The notes under the pieces were generated by a model that worked only from the letters and a program-made list of their open reading frames with translations, had not been told where the DNA came from and did not search any database. A stretch of 37,456 nt of DNA from Tritrichomonas foetus (lineage: Eukaryota > Parabasalia > Tritrichomonadida > Tritrichomonadidae): positions 1 through 37,456 of the forward strand of contig MLAK01001041.1 of assembly GCA_001839685.1 (NCBI GenBank). Direction: 5' to 3'. The stretch's first letter is position 1; every line of letters starts with the position of its first letter. Of the stretch, positions 29,055 through 37,456 are shown one piece after another. The position numbers and the translations under genes are program-made.

Positions 29055-29172
29055 TATGATATAACAATTGAATAAAAATGATACTGACATCAAAATTTTT
29101 CATCAAAAAGCTTATATATTTTGTGTGAATGACATGCTATATAAAAAATTATTAATAACATACATTTTTACC

Positions 29173-29220
29173 GACCGTTTAACCTAATAAAAGCGTAAAC
29201 GGCCGAATTTTGAATTCATT
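29173..29220 (+). promoter_or_regulatory. Double M3 plus Inr promoter
   Basis: GACCGTTT at 29173-29180 fits M3 on the plus strand. AAACGGCC at 29197-29204 fits M3 on the minus strand. TCATT at 29216-29220 is an Inr whose A is 16 bases before the ATG at 29234. This is the richest promoter in the window and it precedes the gene with the most biased codons. Confidence 0.6.
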
Positions 29221-29233
29221 AATTTTCGAAAAA

Positions 29234-30907
29234 ATGAATCGCGGAGGAACTCCTTCAACAACACGTCGCACTGGTGGCTCAAAGGCCCCAACTACAACAT
29301 CTCTTTCGGTTTCGACCACTCTTGGCGGACGAAAGTCACCTTTTCTCGATCAACTCCAACAACGTGAACAAAATCTTCAGTTAGAGCTCCAAAAACTTCA
29401 ATTAGCTCAGAAAAAACTCCAAAAAGATACTCAAGCTCTAGAAATTGAGAAGCAACAGCTCGATCAGCGCGAGGCCGAACTGACCGATCTCGAAAGAGAA
29501 ATTGCCGAACAAGAGCAGAGGATGTCAACAATCTCAAATATTCATAAATCAACATCCGAAATCGAAAGACAGACCACAATTCTTCACAAAACAGCTGCCG
29601 ATCTCCGTCAACAATTAGAAAATGCCCAAAAAGAGCTCGACGACGCTAAAGAGAAGGTAAGGCAGAAGCAGAGCGAAATGCAACAAATGGAACTCGACGC
29701 AGATACCCTCAGAGAACAGCAGGCCCAGCTCGAGCAAGAAGATCAGGAATTACAACAAATGGAATTACAATCCAAACAAGTTGACTCACTTGTTCAGACA
29801 GTTAGAAGGAAGTCAGTCCAAGTCGAGCGTCTCAAACAACTCGTTGACAGCCTTCAGGAGGAAGTCATCACCCGCGAAAATGAAGTCATCAAACTCGAAT
29901 TGGCTGCAGTCGAGCATCAGAAAAAGATCGAAGAAACTAACGAGCGAAGGGCCGCCCTTGAAAAGAGAAGGCTGGCGGCCGAAGAAAAAAAGAGGAAAAT
30001 TTTGTCATCACTTGCCGCTCGTGATGAAAAACGTAAGAAGTTACTCGAACAACGTGAAACAATTCGTAAGAGGCGCGAAGAAGCTGAGCGTGAACAAGAA
30101 TCACTCGACCAGTTAGAAAACGACCTCAAGCGTGAAGAAGAGCAGCTCCGTGAAATGAAACAACGTGACGAAGAAGCTGCCAAGTTAGCAGCCGAAGAAA
30201 ACGAACGTCAAATGAAACTCGAACTCGAACGTTCAAACATGGAAAGACAACATAGTGAAAAAGTAACCAAAATGAAAGATCGTGTTGAAGATTTCCTCGC
30301 TAAATATGAAGAAGATGCTGCTGCTGTTGAGCGTCGTTTTGAACGCCTCGAAAGAGCTGCTGCACAACGTAGAGTTGCTGTAGAGCTCGAACAATCTAAG
30401 TGGAATGCATTATGGAATGAAAAACATCAAAATGCTGATAAAATGATTGCTGAGCTTGAACAAAAGCTTCGTGAAAGCGAAAGTGCTTCTGCCCTTCGTA
30501 CAAAACTCGCTGAACTTCAAACAGAACATGAAGAATTGAAGCGAAAGATCCAAGAAGAGCAAGACGAAATCCAAAGATTGAGTGAAGGACCAGGCAGTGA
30601 AAGAGAGCTCCTCGAAAAGATGGAGCAAGAAACTCGCGAAGAGAGAGAAAGAATAGCCAAACTCGAGAGAGAACTTGACTCAAAGGCTCTTCAACAGCAG
30701 ACAGAAGAAGATGAATTAGAAAATAATGAAGATGAACTCAAGATGAAGAAGGAAGACATAGACTCAAAGATGAACGTTTTGCAACTTAGAGAAAGTGCGG
30801 CAAAGAGAATGCTCGAACTTTACCAACAACAACTTGCAGCAGCGGAACAAAGATGTGAAAGTCTCAGGGCTCAGCGACAACAAATTGAAAACAGTACGAA
30901 CCAGTAA
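29234..30907 (+). CDS. Long coiled-coil structural protein
   Basis: 557 residues from the ATG at 29234; the frame opens at a TTG at 29210, upstream of the Inr, and that start is rejected. A Ser/Thr/Gly/Arg-rich head (about 1-45) is followed by nearly uninterrupted heptad-repeat coiled coil to the C terminus, dominated by Glu, Gln, Leu, Lys and Arg. There are no transmembrane segments or enzymatic motifs. The head-plus-rod design is like striated-fibre, costa or other cytoskeletal filament proteins of flagellated protists, but no specific family can be named. Codons favour CTC, CGT, GAG, AAC and ACA more than neighbouring genes do, suggesting high expression. The promoter carries two M3 sites and an Inr. 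The stop lies in TAAAG. Confidence 0.75.
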   Translation: MNRGGTPSTTRRTGGSKAPTTTSLSVSTTLGGRKSPFLDQLQQREQNLQLELQKLQLAQKKLQKDTQALEIEKQQLDQREAELTDLEREIAEQEQRMSTISNIHKSTSEIERQTTILHKTAADLRQQLENAQKELDDAKEKVRQKQSEMQQMELDADTLREQQAQLEQEDQELQQMELQSKQVDSLVQTVRRKSVQVERLKQLVDSLQEEVITRENEVIKLELAAVEHQKKIEETNERRAALEKRRLAAEEKKRKILSSLAARDEKRKKLLEQRETIRKRREEAEREQESLDQLENDLKREEEQLREMKQRDEEAAKLAAEENERQMKLELERSNMERQHSEKVTKMKDRVEDFLAKYEEDAAAVERRFERLERAAAQRRVAVELEQSKWNALWNEKHQNADKMIAELEQKLRESESASALRTKLAELQTEHEELKRKIQEEQDEIQRLSEGPGSERELLEKMEQETREERERIAKLERELDSKALQQQTEEDELENNEDELKMKKEDIDSKMNVLQLRESAAKRMLELYQQQLAAAEQRCESLRAQRQQIENSTNQ

Positions 30908-31227
30908 AGTAAGCTTCAGTGAATTTTTAATAAAAATCAATTTTGAAATCACTTCCAATTTTATGAATTCTTTTTCGATTTCAATTCTTCTTCTTCTTCT
31001 TACGTTTTCTTTTTCTTCATGTGAAATTTTTTCTTTCATTTTCGTCAATGTTTTCCGACATTTTCCTTTTATGAACTCAAAATAGATTGACAATTATTAA
31101 ATAGATGATCAAATCTAATCTTCCATCGGATATATGGAAGATTGAGATCAAGTATGAAATAACTTTTTGAATATATTAAGAAAAAGTGTCGGATTTAATT
31201 AATTGAAAACATTGAAAACTTCAAAAA
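30908..31227. other. Short intergenic spacer
   Basis: AT-rich stretch with a pyrimidine-rich run (about 30980-31020). No gene is seen. TCAAAA at 31221-31226 immediately precedes the ATG at 31228 where an Inr would be expected. Confidence 0.5.
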
Positions 31228-32229
31228 ATGTCGCAAGCTCAAAGCACTTTACATGAACCCCTAATCGATATTTCTTCTCGTATCCCCACCCTGAACCCCC
31301 AAGTCATAATAGACAAAAGTTGTTGTTGCTTCAATATCGCAACATTTCCAGAAGCAGAAATGACGTTATGTAACCATTGGATCTTTCGCCCAATTAAGCC
31401 GACAATTATCATATTTGTGTTTCTTTTTGTTTTCGCGCTTTCTTTATACGATATTATAGCCTTCAGCGACATTTTAGACCAATTCCATGATCACCATCTA
31501 AAATTTAGCTATGCATGGGTTGCAGTTGGTCTTATCACGTTAATTTTCTTATTTATGACGGTTTCCTATTTCGGCGTGCTCTGCATCGGTCCTGGCTATC
31601 TTCCGTATAATTGGTCACAGACGCGAAAAACCGAACTGACTTGGGAAGAGACCAAAAACTCATTTGTTGTATATAAAGAGCAAGTTGAATTTGCTCGGGC
31701 TGCTGAAAGACCGCCCAGATCCTCGTTTTCAATCTCAGCACGCCGATACGTTCTCCGTGCCGATCATTTTTGCCTATGGACAGAGTCCTGGATTGGTTTG
31801 AAGAATCACAGGTTCTTCCTATTAATGACCTTTTATGAAATTTTATTCACTGTCACCTTCATTTGTGTGCACCACTGGTGGGCTGTTTACTTTTTCAGTA
31901 TTCATTATTCTGAAATCAAACGAGCCGCCAATATTGTTCAAATTATTATCCCTTTGATAATTACTGTGGCTCTCATTCTTGTTTCTTGTATGGCAGTCTA
32001 TCATTTTTTCGTTGCTGCAAAAAATTTAGCCAGAAATTTGACTTCAATTGAAAGGTTCAAAGGAATCAAGCCTTCTGATAATGAATTTGACAAAGGTTGC
32101 TTCAATAATTGTGCTGAAGTATGTGGAAAGAAAATATTTTGTCCACTTTGGTTCATTCCATTCTTCTGTTTTAAACCACTGGAAGATGGACTTTATCTTG
32201 ATCACGCGAGTTTCAACTCAACATTATAA
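31228..32229 (+). CDS. Variant DHHC-family palmitoyltransferase with DHFC active site
   Basis: 333 residues with four membrane spans (about 58-78, 95-120, 193-215 and 230-262), the DHHC S-acyltransferase topology. GPGYLP after TM2 corresponds to the DPG motif. The cytosolic loop before TM3 aligns with the DHHC cysteine-rich domain: RPPRSSFSISARRYVLRADHF, then CLW and ESWIGLKNHRFFLL. The active site reads Asp179-His180-Phe181-Cys182, so the second His is Phe (compare DHYC in yeast Akr1). Cys182, which would carry the acyl chain, is kept. The zinc-binding Cys/His positions around it are replaced by Ser, Phe and Ala. After TM4, NLTSIE stands for the TTxE motif. An N-terminal CCC and a Cys-rich tail could themselves be acylated. 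Likely in Golgi or plasma membrane. Activity is uncertain. Confidence 0.82.
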   Translation: MSQAQSTLHEPLIDISSRIPTLNPQVIIDKSCCCFNIATFPEAEMTLCNHWIFRPIKPTIIIFVFLFVFALSLYDIIAFSDILDQFHDHHLKFSYAWVAVGLITLIFLFMTVSYFGVLCIGPGYLPYNWSQTRKTELTWEETKNSFVVYKEQVEFARAAERPPRSSFSISARRYVLRADHFCLWTESWIGLKNHRFFLLMTFYEILFTVTFICVHHWWAVYFFSIHYSEIKRAANIVQIIIPLIITVALILVSCMAVYHFFVAAKNLARNLTSIERFKGIKPSDNEFDKGCFNNCAEVCGKKIFCPLWFIPFFCFKPLEDGLYLDHASFNSTL

Positions 32230-32893
32230 AAATTGTGTGTATTTTCTATTTCCTTGTTGACTTTTTATGATTATATTTATTTGTTTAATTTAACTTACTT
32301 TTTATAGATGCATATTAGCTATCAGAAAGTTAACCCAAAACTGATGTGATTCTATTTACTTGTTATCATGAGGCATATTTCAAATGTTAAAGAATGCAGA
32401 AAGCTGTGAAGCAAAATCGATCGAATAGATATTTGTTCAAATCGGAATCTGATTTTCATGTTCAAAGATGATTCTATGAAAATGATCGAATAAATAACAT
32501 AACAAGAGAAAGAGAAGAGTAAACTCATTTAAGAATCAAATATGCTCGTAGATATTCTTCATACAGATTGGTGACAAACAAGCTTTTGGTGTTGCTGGTG
32601 TAAGTATACAACTTTATACTCTATTATTGTCCCATGGCTATTATTTTATAACATTCATAGAAAAACCAATGTTTCAAGTTTTCGATTTTTCATCTCTCTT
32701 TCATTGCCAATATTCAAATTGGATTTTAGACCAGATAAACTCAGAATTATAGCATCAAATCTAACAAAATTGCCTCTATTTTAGGCTCTGGGTCGAAATA
32801 GAGACGTTTTCACTTCTTACAAGAAATACAAGAAATAATCAGAATTTATTCTTAATCTTTTTTTTATTAAAAGTGATATGTTTATTTACCGGC
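32230..32893. other. Convergent intergenic spacer
   Basis: About 660 bases between the 3' ends of the palmitoyltransferase and prefoldin genes. AT-rich, with no coding frame, RNA gene or repeat that I can support. Confidence 0.55.
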
Positions 32894-33352
32894 TTATTGT
32901 TGTGGTGCACGGCGAGACTGCTGGAGTTTCTGGTTGATAGTCTGGACTGTAATTTGGTATTGGCTCTGCTTTTCTTTGAATGAGTTTCTGAGTGAGTCCT
33001 GCTGTTTGTTCAGGCGGGCGATTCTCCTGCTGAAGAATGCTGTTGCGTTCTCAACAGATGTTTCTGCGAAGTATCCGGTTCCAAGTTCGATGATTGGACG
33101 CTTGGTCTCTTGGACGACACCTGGAACGTACATAGATTCAGTGATTGGAACGAGCATTTCTTTGCCTGTCTCTGTTGTGGAGAACTGTGTAAGAGCGTCT
33201 TTGGCTGCTTGGGATTTGACGACTGTATCGTTTGTCAATTGAATACTGGCTGTGAGTTTTTGTAATTCGCTTTCGAATTGACTTTTAAGAGTCATAAGTT
33301 GTTCGATTGTTAGAGATGAGAGTGAGAGTTGCTTTTGTTGTTCAGAAGCCAT
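32894..33352 (-). CDS. Prefoldin subunit 5 (alpha-class)
   Basis: 152 residues, the normal length for the subunit. An N-terminal helix with heptads (about 8-50) is followed by the family's central beta-hairpin block: GKEMLVPITESMYVPGVV, then an IELGTGYFAETSVENATAFF-like stretch. A C-terminal coiled coil (about 105-145) completes the alpha-prefoldin layout. Prefoldin is a hexameric cytosolic co-chaperone that hands unfolded actin and tubulin to the CCT chaperonin. The tail is short and Gln/Arg-rich. No canonical Inr is seen before the ATG. Confidence 0.93.
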   Translation of the reverse strand: MASEQQKQLSLSSLTIEQLMTLKSQFESELQKLTASIQLTNDTVVKSQAAKDALTQFSTTETGKEMLVPITESMYVPGVVQETKRPIIELGTGYFAETSVENATAFFSRRIARLNKQQDSLRNSFKEKQSQYQITVQTINQKLQQSRRAPQQ

Positions 33353-33944
33353 TCAAAGTGTCACTTTTTTCCAATAAGAAGAAATAATTTTGTCCTTATC
33401 TTGGAATTGATTTGTGTAAAAATAATATCCTTTATAAATTATATTACAAACTAGTCTTTGAATATAAATATACAAGAAAACTCTGAGAATATTGGTTTAT
33501 AGCGAGATGCTATTTAATAAACGGAAATGGTTACTTCGGTTAAGGCCAAATAAAATTTGCCTATCAAATGTCAGTGAGCCAAACTAAAAAATCAGCTGAT
33601 TGTATTCATGTTGTTGACATATTTTATGAATAATCATGAAATTAAAACTTATTCAAATGATGATTTTCTCAAAAGTTATAAGCGATGAGGAAAATCAACA
33701 TTTTTTTAAATTTTTATATTTTTTTGAAAAATAAAGCAAATATTCAAATGGAGATATCCTAATGCTCATATATTCGTAGTTCTTTGATGATTGCAAAAAA
33801 TCGTTCATTACTTTCACTTGTCGAATGAGAAATCAACAAATTGACTATTTACAACGATAGCTTAACGTGAACTATATTGGTCAATATTTGGCCTTTAATA
33901 TCCAGCTAAATTTAATCAGAAAAGAAACGACCATTGAGCTTTAA
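33353..33944. other. Divergent intergenic spacer
   Basis: About 590 AT-rich bases between the prefoldin and CUE-Smr gene starts. A CCTTT at 33892-33896 lies 49 bases before the ATG at 33945 and could be an M5 element with a longer leader. Nothing else is recognised. Confidence 0.5.
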
Positions 33945-35453
33945 ATGGATTTAATGGTAGCTCAGCTTCATTCTTTGGTAAAAGAAGCGCCAATTGATGA
34001 ATGCAGAAATGCGCTGAATAAAATGCCAATGAATGAAGCATGTGAGCATCTTAAAAAAAAGTATTCGGCTGATTCGGCTCGAAAGGAAAACATTGCGTTT
34101 TTAAAAGATGCGTTTCCAGAAATGAGTGAAGAAAAAATTGGGCATGCATTAGATATATCAAATAATGATGTCGATGATGCTTTTCAACTTCTGATGGAAA
34201 ATCCTGAATCTCTTGAAAAAAATAAAAAAAATGACAAAATTCCAGCAAAAACAAAAAATCCAGGAATAAAAATGAATCAATCCAAACCTCAGAATTCAAC
34301 AAAAAGTGATATAAAAAAGTTGGCGAATAAATCATTCAATAATCAATCAAATAATCCCACCAATAACTCCATAAATAATCCCACAAATAATAATAATGAT
34401 AATGGTAATAAGAAAACAGAAAATGTTAAAAAAATTTTCGGATTTTTGCCAAAATTACCTTCAATGATTCCAAAAGTGAAACTTTTTGATATGAACAAAA
34501 TTAAACAACCAATTGTTTCTTCAAGTTTAAGCACAACAAACACCAATAAAATTGACAATTCACTAGAAAAGTCAAAAGTGAATTCAAAGAATGCCAAAAT
34601 TGAAGAAAAAGTGAAAGAAACGATAAAGAAGCCTTTTGAAAGCACTTTAATAAAACCACCAACAAATTTACCCAAAAAACCGTTAATTAGTTCACTTTTT
34701 CGCCCAAGAAATGCACCGGACTCAATTTTACTGCCGAGAATGGAAATCACTCCAAACTCAATTGGAGCACCTTTCATTTCTGCAAATTTCAAGCCTTCAA
34801 AAATCATTGAAAATAGTTCATCTGATTCTGATATTCAAATAATTCATCATGTTGATGACGAAAGTGACTATGACCAAGAATTAAATAATAATAACTATCA
34901 TCATAATGATAATGATAATTATAACGATGGATTTTATGATGATTATAATAACTACGATGACAATAATTATCATGACAATAAAAGTCAATACAATAATCAG
35001 AATTACAATAACTATCAAAATAATTATAATAATTTTGACGAAGAAGAAGATAATAATAATAATTACAATCATTATAACAATGATAATAATGGTTATGAGA
35101 ACTATTATTATAATGATAATGATGAAGATATTGATTTTGGTGAAGAAGATGAAGAAGAAGACAATGGAATGCACATTGATACAAATAATGCACAGAAATT
35201 TGAACGAATTGATCTTCATGGATACTACTATAAAGATGCAAAGTTCATTGTTGAAACTTCGATAATTAATGCCAAAGCTACAAATGTTGGTGTTTTCCAT
35301 TTCGTGACAGGAGTTGGAAATAATTCCAAAAATAATGAACCTATACTTCGTCCGATGGTGATGGAAGTATGTCAACAATTGAATGTATATGCTTATATTT
35401 CAAAAGTTAACCCTGGAATTGTTGTTGTTGATGTAAATAAACCTTTTTGTTAG
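33945..35453 (+). CDS. CUE-Smr domain protein, Cue2/N4BP2-like endonuclease
   Basis: 502 residues. Residues 48-87 are a CUE domain (FLKDAFPEMSEEKIGHALD, then NNDVDDAFQLLME), a ubiquitin-binding three-helix fold. A long low-complexity linker follows, basic and Asn/Pro-rich and then Asn/Asp/Tyr-rich (about 315-405, encoded by near-repetitive AAT/GAT/TAT codons). The C terminus (about 418-502) is an Smr domain with IDLHGYYYKDA (Asp423, His425), FVTGVGNNS and a following ILRPMV. In yeast Cue2 and worm NONU-1 this domain cuts mRNA at stalled, ubiquitinated ribosomes (no-go decay), and the DxH of DLHG is catalytic. The TGxGxxS loop is conserved in relaxed form. The DUF1771 helix usually before Smr is not obvious. 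Inferred role: ribosome-associated quality-control nuclease. Confidence 0.8.
   Translation: MDLMVAQLHSLVKEAPIDECRNALNKMPMNEACEHLKKKYSADSARKENIAFLKDAFPEMSEEKIGHALDISNNDVDDAFQLLMENPESLEKNKKNDKIPAKTKNPGIKMNQSKPQNSTKSDIKKLANKSFNNQSNNPTNNSINNPTNNNNDNGNKKTENVKKIFGFLPKLPSMIPKVKLFDMNKIKQPIVSSSLSTTNTNKIDNSLEKSKVNSKNAKIEEKVKETIKKPFESTLIKPPTNLPKKPLISSLFRPRNAPDSILLPRMEITPNSIGAPFISANFKPSKIIENSSSDSDIQIIHHVDDESDYDQELNNNNYHHNDNDNYNDGFYDDYNNYDDNNYHDNKSQYNNQNYNNYQNNYNNFDEEEDNNNNYNHYNNDNNGYENYYYNDNDEDIDFGEEDEEEDNGMHIDTNNAQKFERIDLHGYYYKDAKFIVETSIINAKATNVGVFHFVTGVGNNSKNNEPILRPMVMEVCQQLNVYAYISKVNPGIVVVDVNKPFC
34885..35160. repeat. Low-complexity AAT/GAT/TAT-rich coding tract
   Basis: Inside the CUE-Smr gene, a purine-rich plus strand of AAT, GAT, TAT and AAC codons encodes Asn/Asp/Tyr-rich sequence. 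All other frames are open here but give only Ile/Met- or His/Tyr-rich nonsense. Confidence 0.8.
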
Positions 35454-35613
35454 TCGGATTAATTTTCTTCTGTTAGTTTTTTGATCATTAGTTTGATTTA
35501 TAATTGAGAAAAAAATAAAGAAAAAAATAATCCAAAAATAAAAATTATAATAATCATAAAAATCTTACTAAAACGTTTAATAGAACAAACACATAACAAT
35601 CTACTTTTGACCA

Positions 35614-37221
35614 TTATTTAGATGATGATGCATCATACTGTTTAATCACATCAAATTCAGCTTTGAAGCATTGTAAAAACAATACTTCACACCATTCCGT
35701 CCACGATCCTTCAATTCTTCCAGACAGTGAAAATGGATTTACATCAAAATGAACTACCTTTGGAAAGATACTTTCAACATCCACACTTAAAATTGAAGAA
35801 TTGATTTCAGATAAATCAACTTTCTTGGAATTCATTTTCAAAATGATTCCACGCACAACAGCCAAATACTTTTGAATAATTTCTATTGCAGAAGACTTGA
35901 CTGATTTCAATTTATTCATGAATTGAAAAGTTGCGGTTCTTTGAGCCATTATCATTCTAAAGTATTCATTCCCTTCTCTTCTTTGAAGGATTATTGCAAA
36001 TGCTTCCATTAGTTGCTCAGTAGCATATATTTTTTGATCAAAGTTCATTGTCTGAATTAATTGGAAAACATCAATAATTTTCATTGAACAAAATACAGAC
36101 AGCTGTGTTACTCTTGGCGCAATTAATTTAAAGATTTCAGAAAATGTAGGTATTAGAGAATTACTATTACAGATTCCAAAGAGGACTTCGATTAATACAT
36201 CAGCAAAAGTTCCTTGTTGAGGTTGGAATTTTGACGTAAATTCCAATGCGAAGTTTTGATTCAAAAGTGTCACTGCTTCAGGTTCTTCAAGAATCAATTG
36301 AATGGAACACGCAGAAAGTGTGTGCATAAAAGAAATCCCAACAGCTTCGAGTTTAAGTTGTGCAAAATTAAGGATTTTGAATATCAGTATATTCGTTTTA
36401 TTCTCTTTGATTAATTTTTTTACTGATTTTTTATTATTTAAAAGGCACTGGAACAAAAATGTAAGAAAATATTGATCAATGTGGCTTTCTATGAAAAATT
36501 TCTGAAGTATATTTGAGTCAATTGCTGAAATAGCTTCAGTTATATTCGGTTGAAGTTTTGCAGACAGAGCTATACAATTTTTGAATAGTGAATAATGATC
36601 AGGGTTTATATCTTTCAGTTCACATGACATTTTGAAAAAAATATTGGCTGGAAACTCGGGAAGGGATATTTCAAGAAATGGGGGGTTTTCAATAAATCGA
36701 GTAAAATAATTTAGATTGATTGTACATAAAAGTGCGTGAATGATGTCGTAGCGGGCTTTAATGAATCCTTCTTGCATTATATTTTGTCCCTCTTCAGATA
36801 AACCAGTCAAATGAGCGATACAGAGGCATTTTGGGAGGCCGTTTTGAAAAATCGAAATTTGCGGTCGAATCGTTGTAATGAGTGACGAATAACCTTGGCT
36901 AGTCAAAATAACTGAGCACGAGCTAGTAAAAATTTGACATGTAAGGCATAGCTGATCAAATGTCGATTTGGTGATTTTTGACGGATCGGTCATTCGAAGA
37001 TTTTCTATAAACGTGTTACAAAAAGTGATTAACTTGACCATATTGGATGGATATTTCTGTGCGATTTGGTGAAGCGTCGACGGATACCATTGGATCGAAT
37101 CGGGAAAATTTGAGTAAGAATTCAAAAGATCGTTCCAAAAGCTCGTGTTTTGTGAGTAATCGGCCTGCGCAAGCTGACTTAACGTGCTTTCCACAGGGTT
37201 TATTGATGAGCCCCCACCCAT
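35614..37221 (-). CDS. N-myristoylated HID1/dymeclin-like helical protein
   Basis: 535 residues, all-helical, with armadillo-like periodicity and no transmembrane span. It begins MGGGSS, a good N-myristoylation signal (Gly2, Ser6), as HID1 and dymeclin also do. The following NTSFWNDLLNSY (about 25-36) matches the FW-x2-LL block near the N terminus of both families. HID1 and dymeclin are peripheral Golgi proteins involved in secretory granule or Golgi organisation. At 535 residues it is shorter than human HID1 (about 788) and dymeclin (about 669). The central part is divergent, so the family call is tentative; another ARM-repeat membrane-associated protein is possible. The stop is in TAAATAA. 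Confidence 0.5.
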   Translation of the reverse strand: MGGGSSINPVESTLSQLAQADYSQNTSFWNDLLNSYSNFPDSIQWYPSTLHQIAQKYPSNMVKLITFCNTFIENLRMTDPSKITKSTFDQLCLTCQIFTSSCSVILTSQGYSSLITTIRPQISIFQNGLPKCLCIAHLTGLSEEGQNIMQEGFIKARYDIIHALLCTINLNYFTRFIENPPFLEISLPEFPANIFFKMSCELKDINPDHYSLFKNCIALSAKLQPNITEAISAIDSNILQKFFIESHIDQYFLTFLFQCLLNNKKSVKKLIKENKTNILIFKILNFAQLKLEAVGISFMHTLSACSIQLILEEPEAVTLLNQNFALEFTSKFQPQQGTFADVLIEVLFGICNSNSLIPTFSEIFKLIAPRVTQLSVFCSMKIIDVFQLIQTMNFDQKIYATEQLMEAFAIILQRREGNEYFRMIMAQRTATFQFMNKLKSVKSSAIEIIQKYLAVVRGIILKMNSKKVDLSEINSSILSVDVESIFPKVVHFDVNPFSLSGRIEGSWTEWCEVLFLQCFKAEFDVIKQYDASSSK

Positions 37222-37456
37222 ATTCGAAATATAAAAATTGACTAAATTTTAATCGTCTTTTATTACTTTCAGTAGGTCAAAATTTTTTGAGAGAATTATT
37301 AAAAATTGAATGAAAAAGTTAATATAACTTTTTGACTATTAAACGAAAAAATAGGTGATAGGTTAAATTCTATTTGTATGTTTAAGGATGTAGTCTCACC
37401 GATCAAAAAGCACTCAAAATATGTTTCAATAGTATCATTCAAAATAAAAATTGAGA

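Noticed and set aside
34804..35378. Several long open frames on both strands over the low-complexity part of the CUE-Smr gene.
   Set aside because: They arise from AAT/GAT/TAT codon repetition and give His/Tyr- or Ile/Met-rich nonsense; the CUE-Smr frame explains the region.

Overview
The window looks like nuclear DNA of a parabasalid protist (trichomonad, most like Tritrichomonas or Trichomonas). Coding DNA is intronless and dense on both strands. Intergenic DNA is very AT-rich and 5' leaders are very short. Several genes carry trichomonad core promoter elements: Inr (TCAY[T/A]), M3 (Myb-like) and M5 (CCTTT). A decayed ankyrin/DUF3447 gene of the kind massively expanded in trichomonads lies near 28-29 kb. 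The species assignment is inference.

Layout. 1-1.2 kb: no gene. 1.2-2.2 kb (+): BAR-like coiled-coil protein with a basic tail. 2.6-6.1 kb (-): Raptor, the TORC1 scaffold. 6.8-8.2 kb (+): ArsB/NhaD-type permease, followed by a hexanucleotide microsatellite. 8.7-9.4 kb (+): reticulon-like hairpin membrane protein, followed by a 19-bp tandem repeat. 9.8-14.5 kb (-): CHD-like chromatin protein with AT-hooks, two chromodomains, a ruined SNF2 ATPase and a C-terminal FYRN/FYRC module. 15.4-18.9 kb (-): ENTH/ANTH-type clathrin adaptor with 17 DPF motifs. 19.4-20.9 kb (-): MATE transporter. 22.3-23.4 kb (+): Old Yellow Enzyme-type flavin oxidoreductase. 23.7-24.9 kb (-): IFRD family protein. 26.0-27.9 kb (+): beta-helix protein with two RING fingers. 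28.1-29.0 kb (-): frameshifted ankyrin pseudogene. 29.2-30.9 kb (+): long coiled-coil protein with strongly biased codons. 31.2-32.2 kb (+): variant (DHFC) palmitoyltransferase lacking the zinc ligands. 32.9-33.4 kb (-): prefoldin subunit 5. 33.9-35.5 kb (+): CUE-Smr protein like yeast Cue2. 35.6-37.2 kb (-): N-myristoylated HID1/dymeclin-like helical protein.

The genes do not form a pathway cluster. Shared themes are membrane traffic (ENTH adaptor, reticulon-like, HID1/dymeclin-like, palmitoyltransferase, possible BAR protein), growth and translation quality control (Raptor, CUE-Smr, prefoldin) and chromatin (CHD-FYR). The strongest novelty candidate is the CHD-like protein: it seems to have kept its histone- and DNA-reading modules, gained a FYR module and lost ATPase chemistry. 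A second probable rewired enzyme is the DHFC palmitoyltransferase. Start codons were re-chosen at ATG with promoter context where the longest frame opened only at TTG or GTG.
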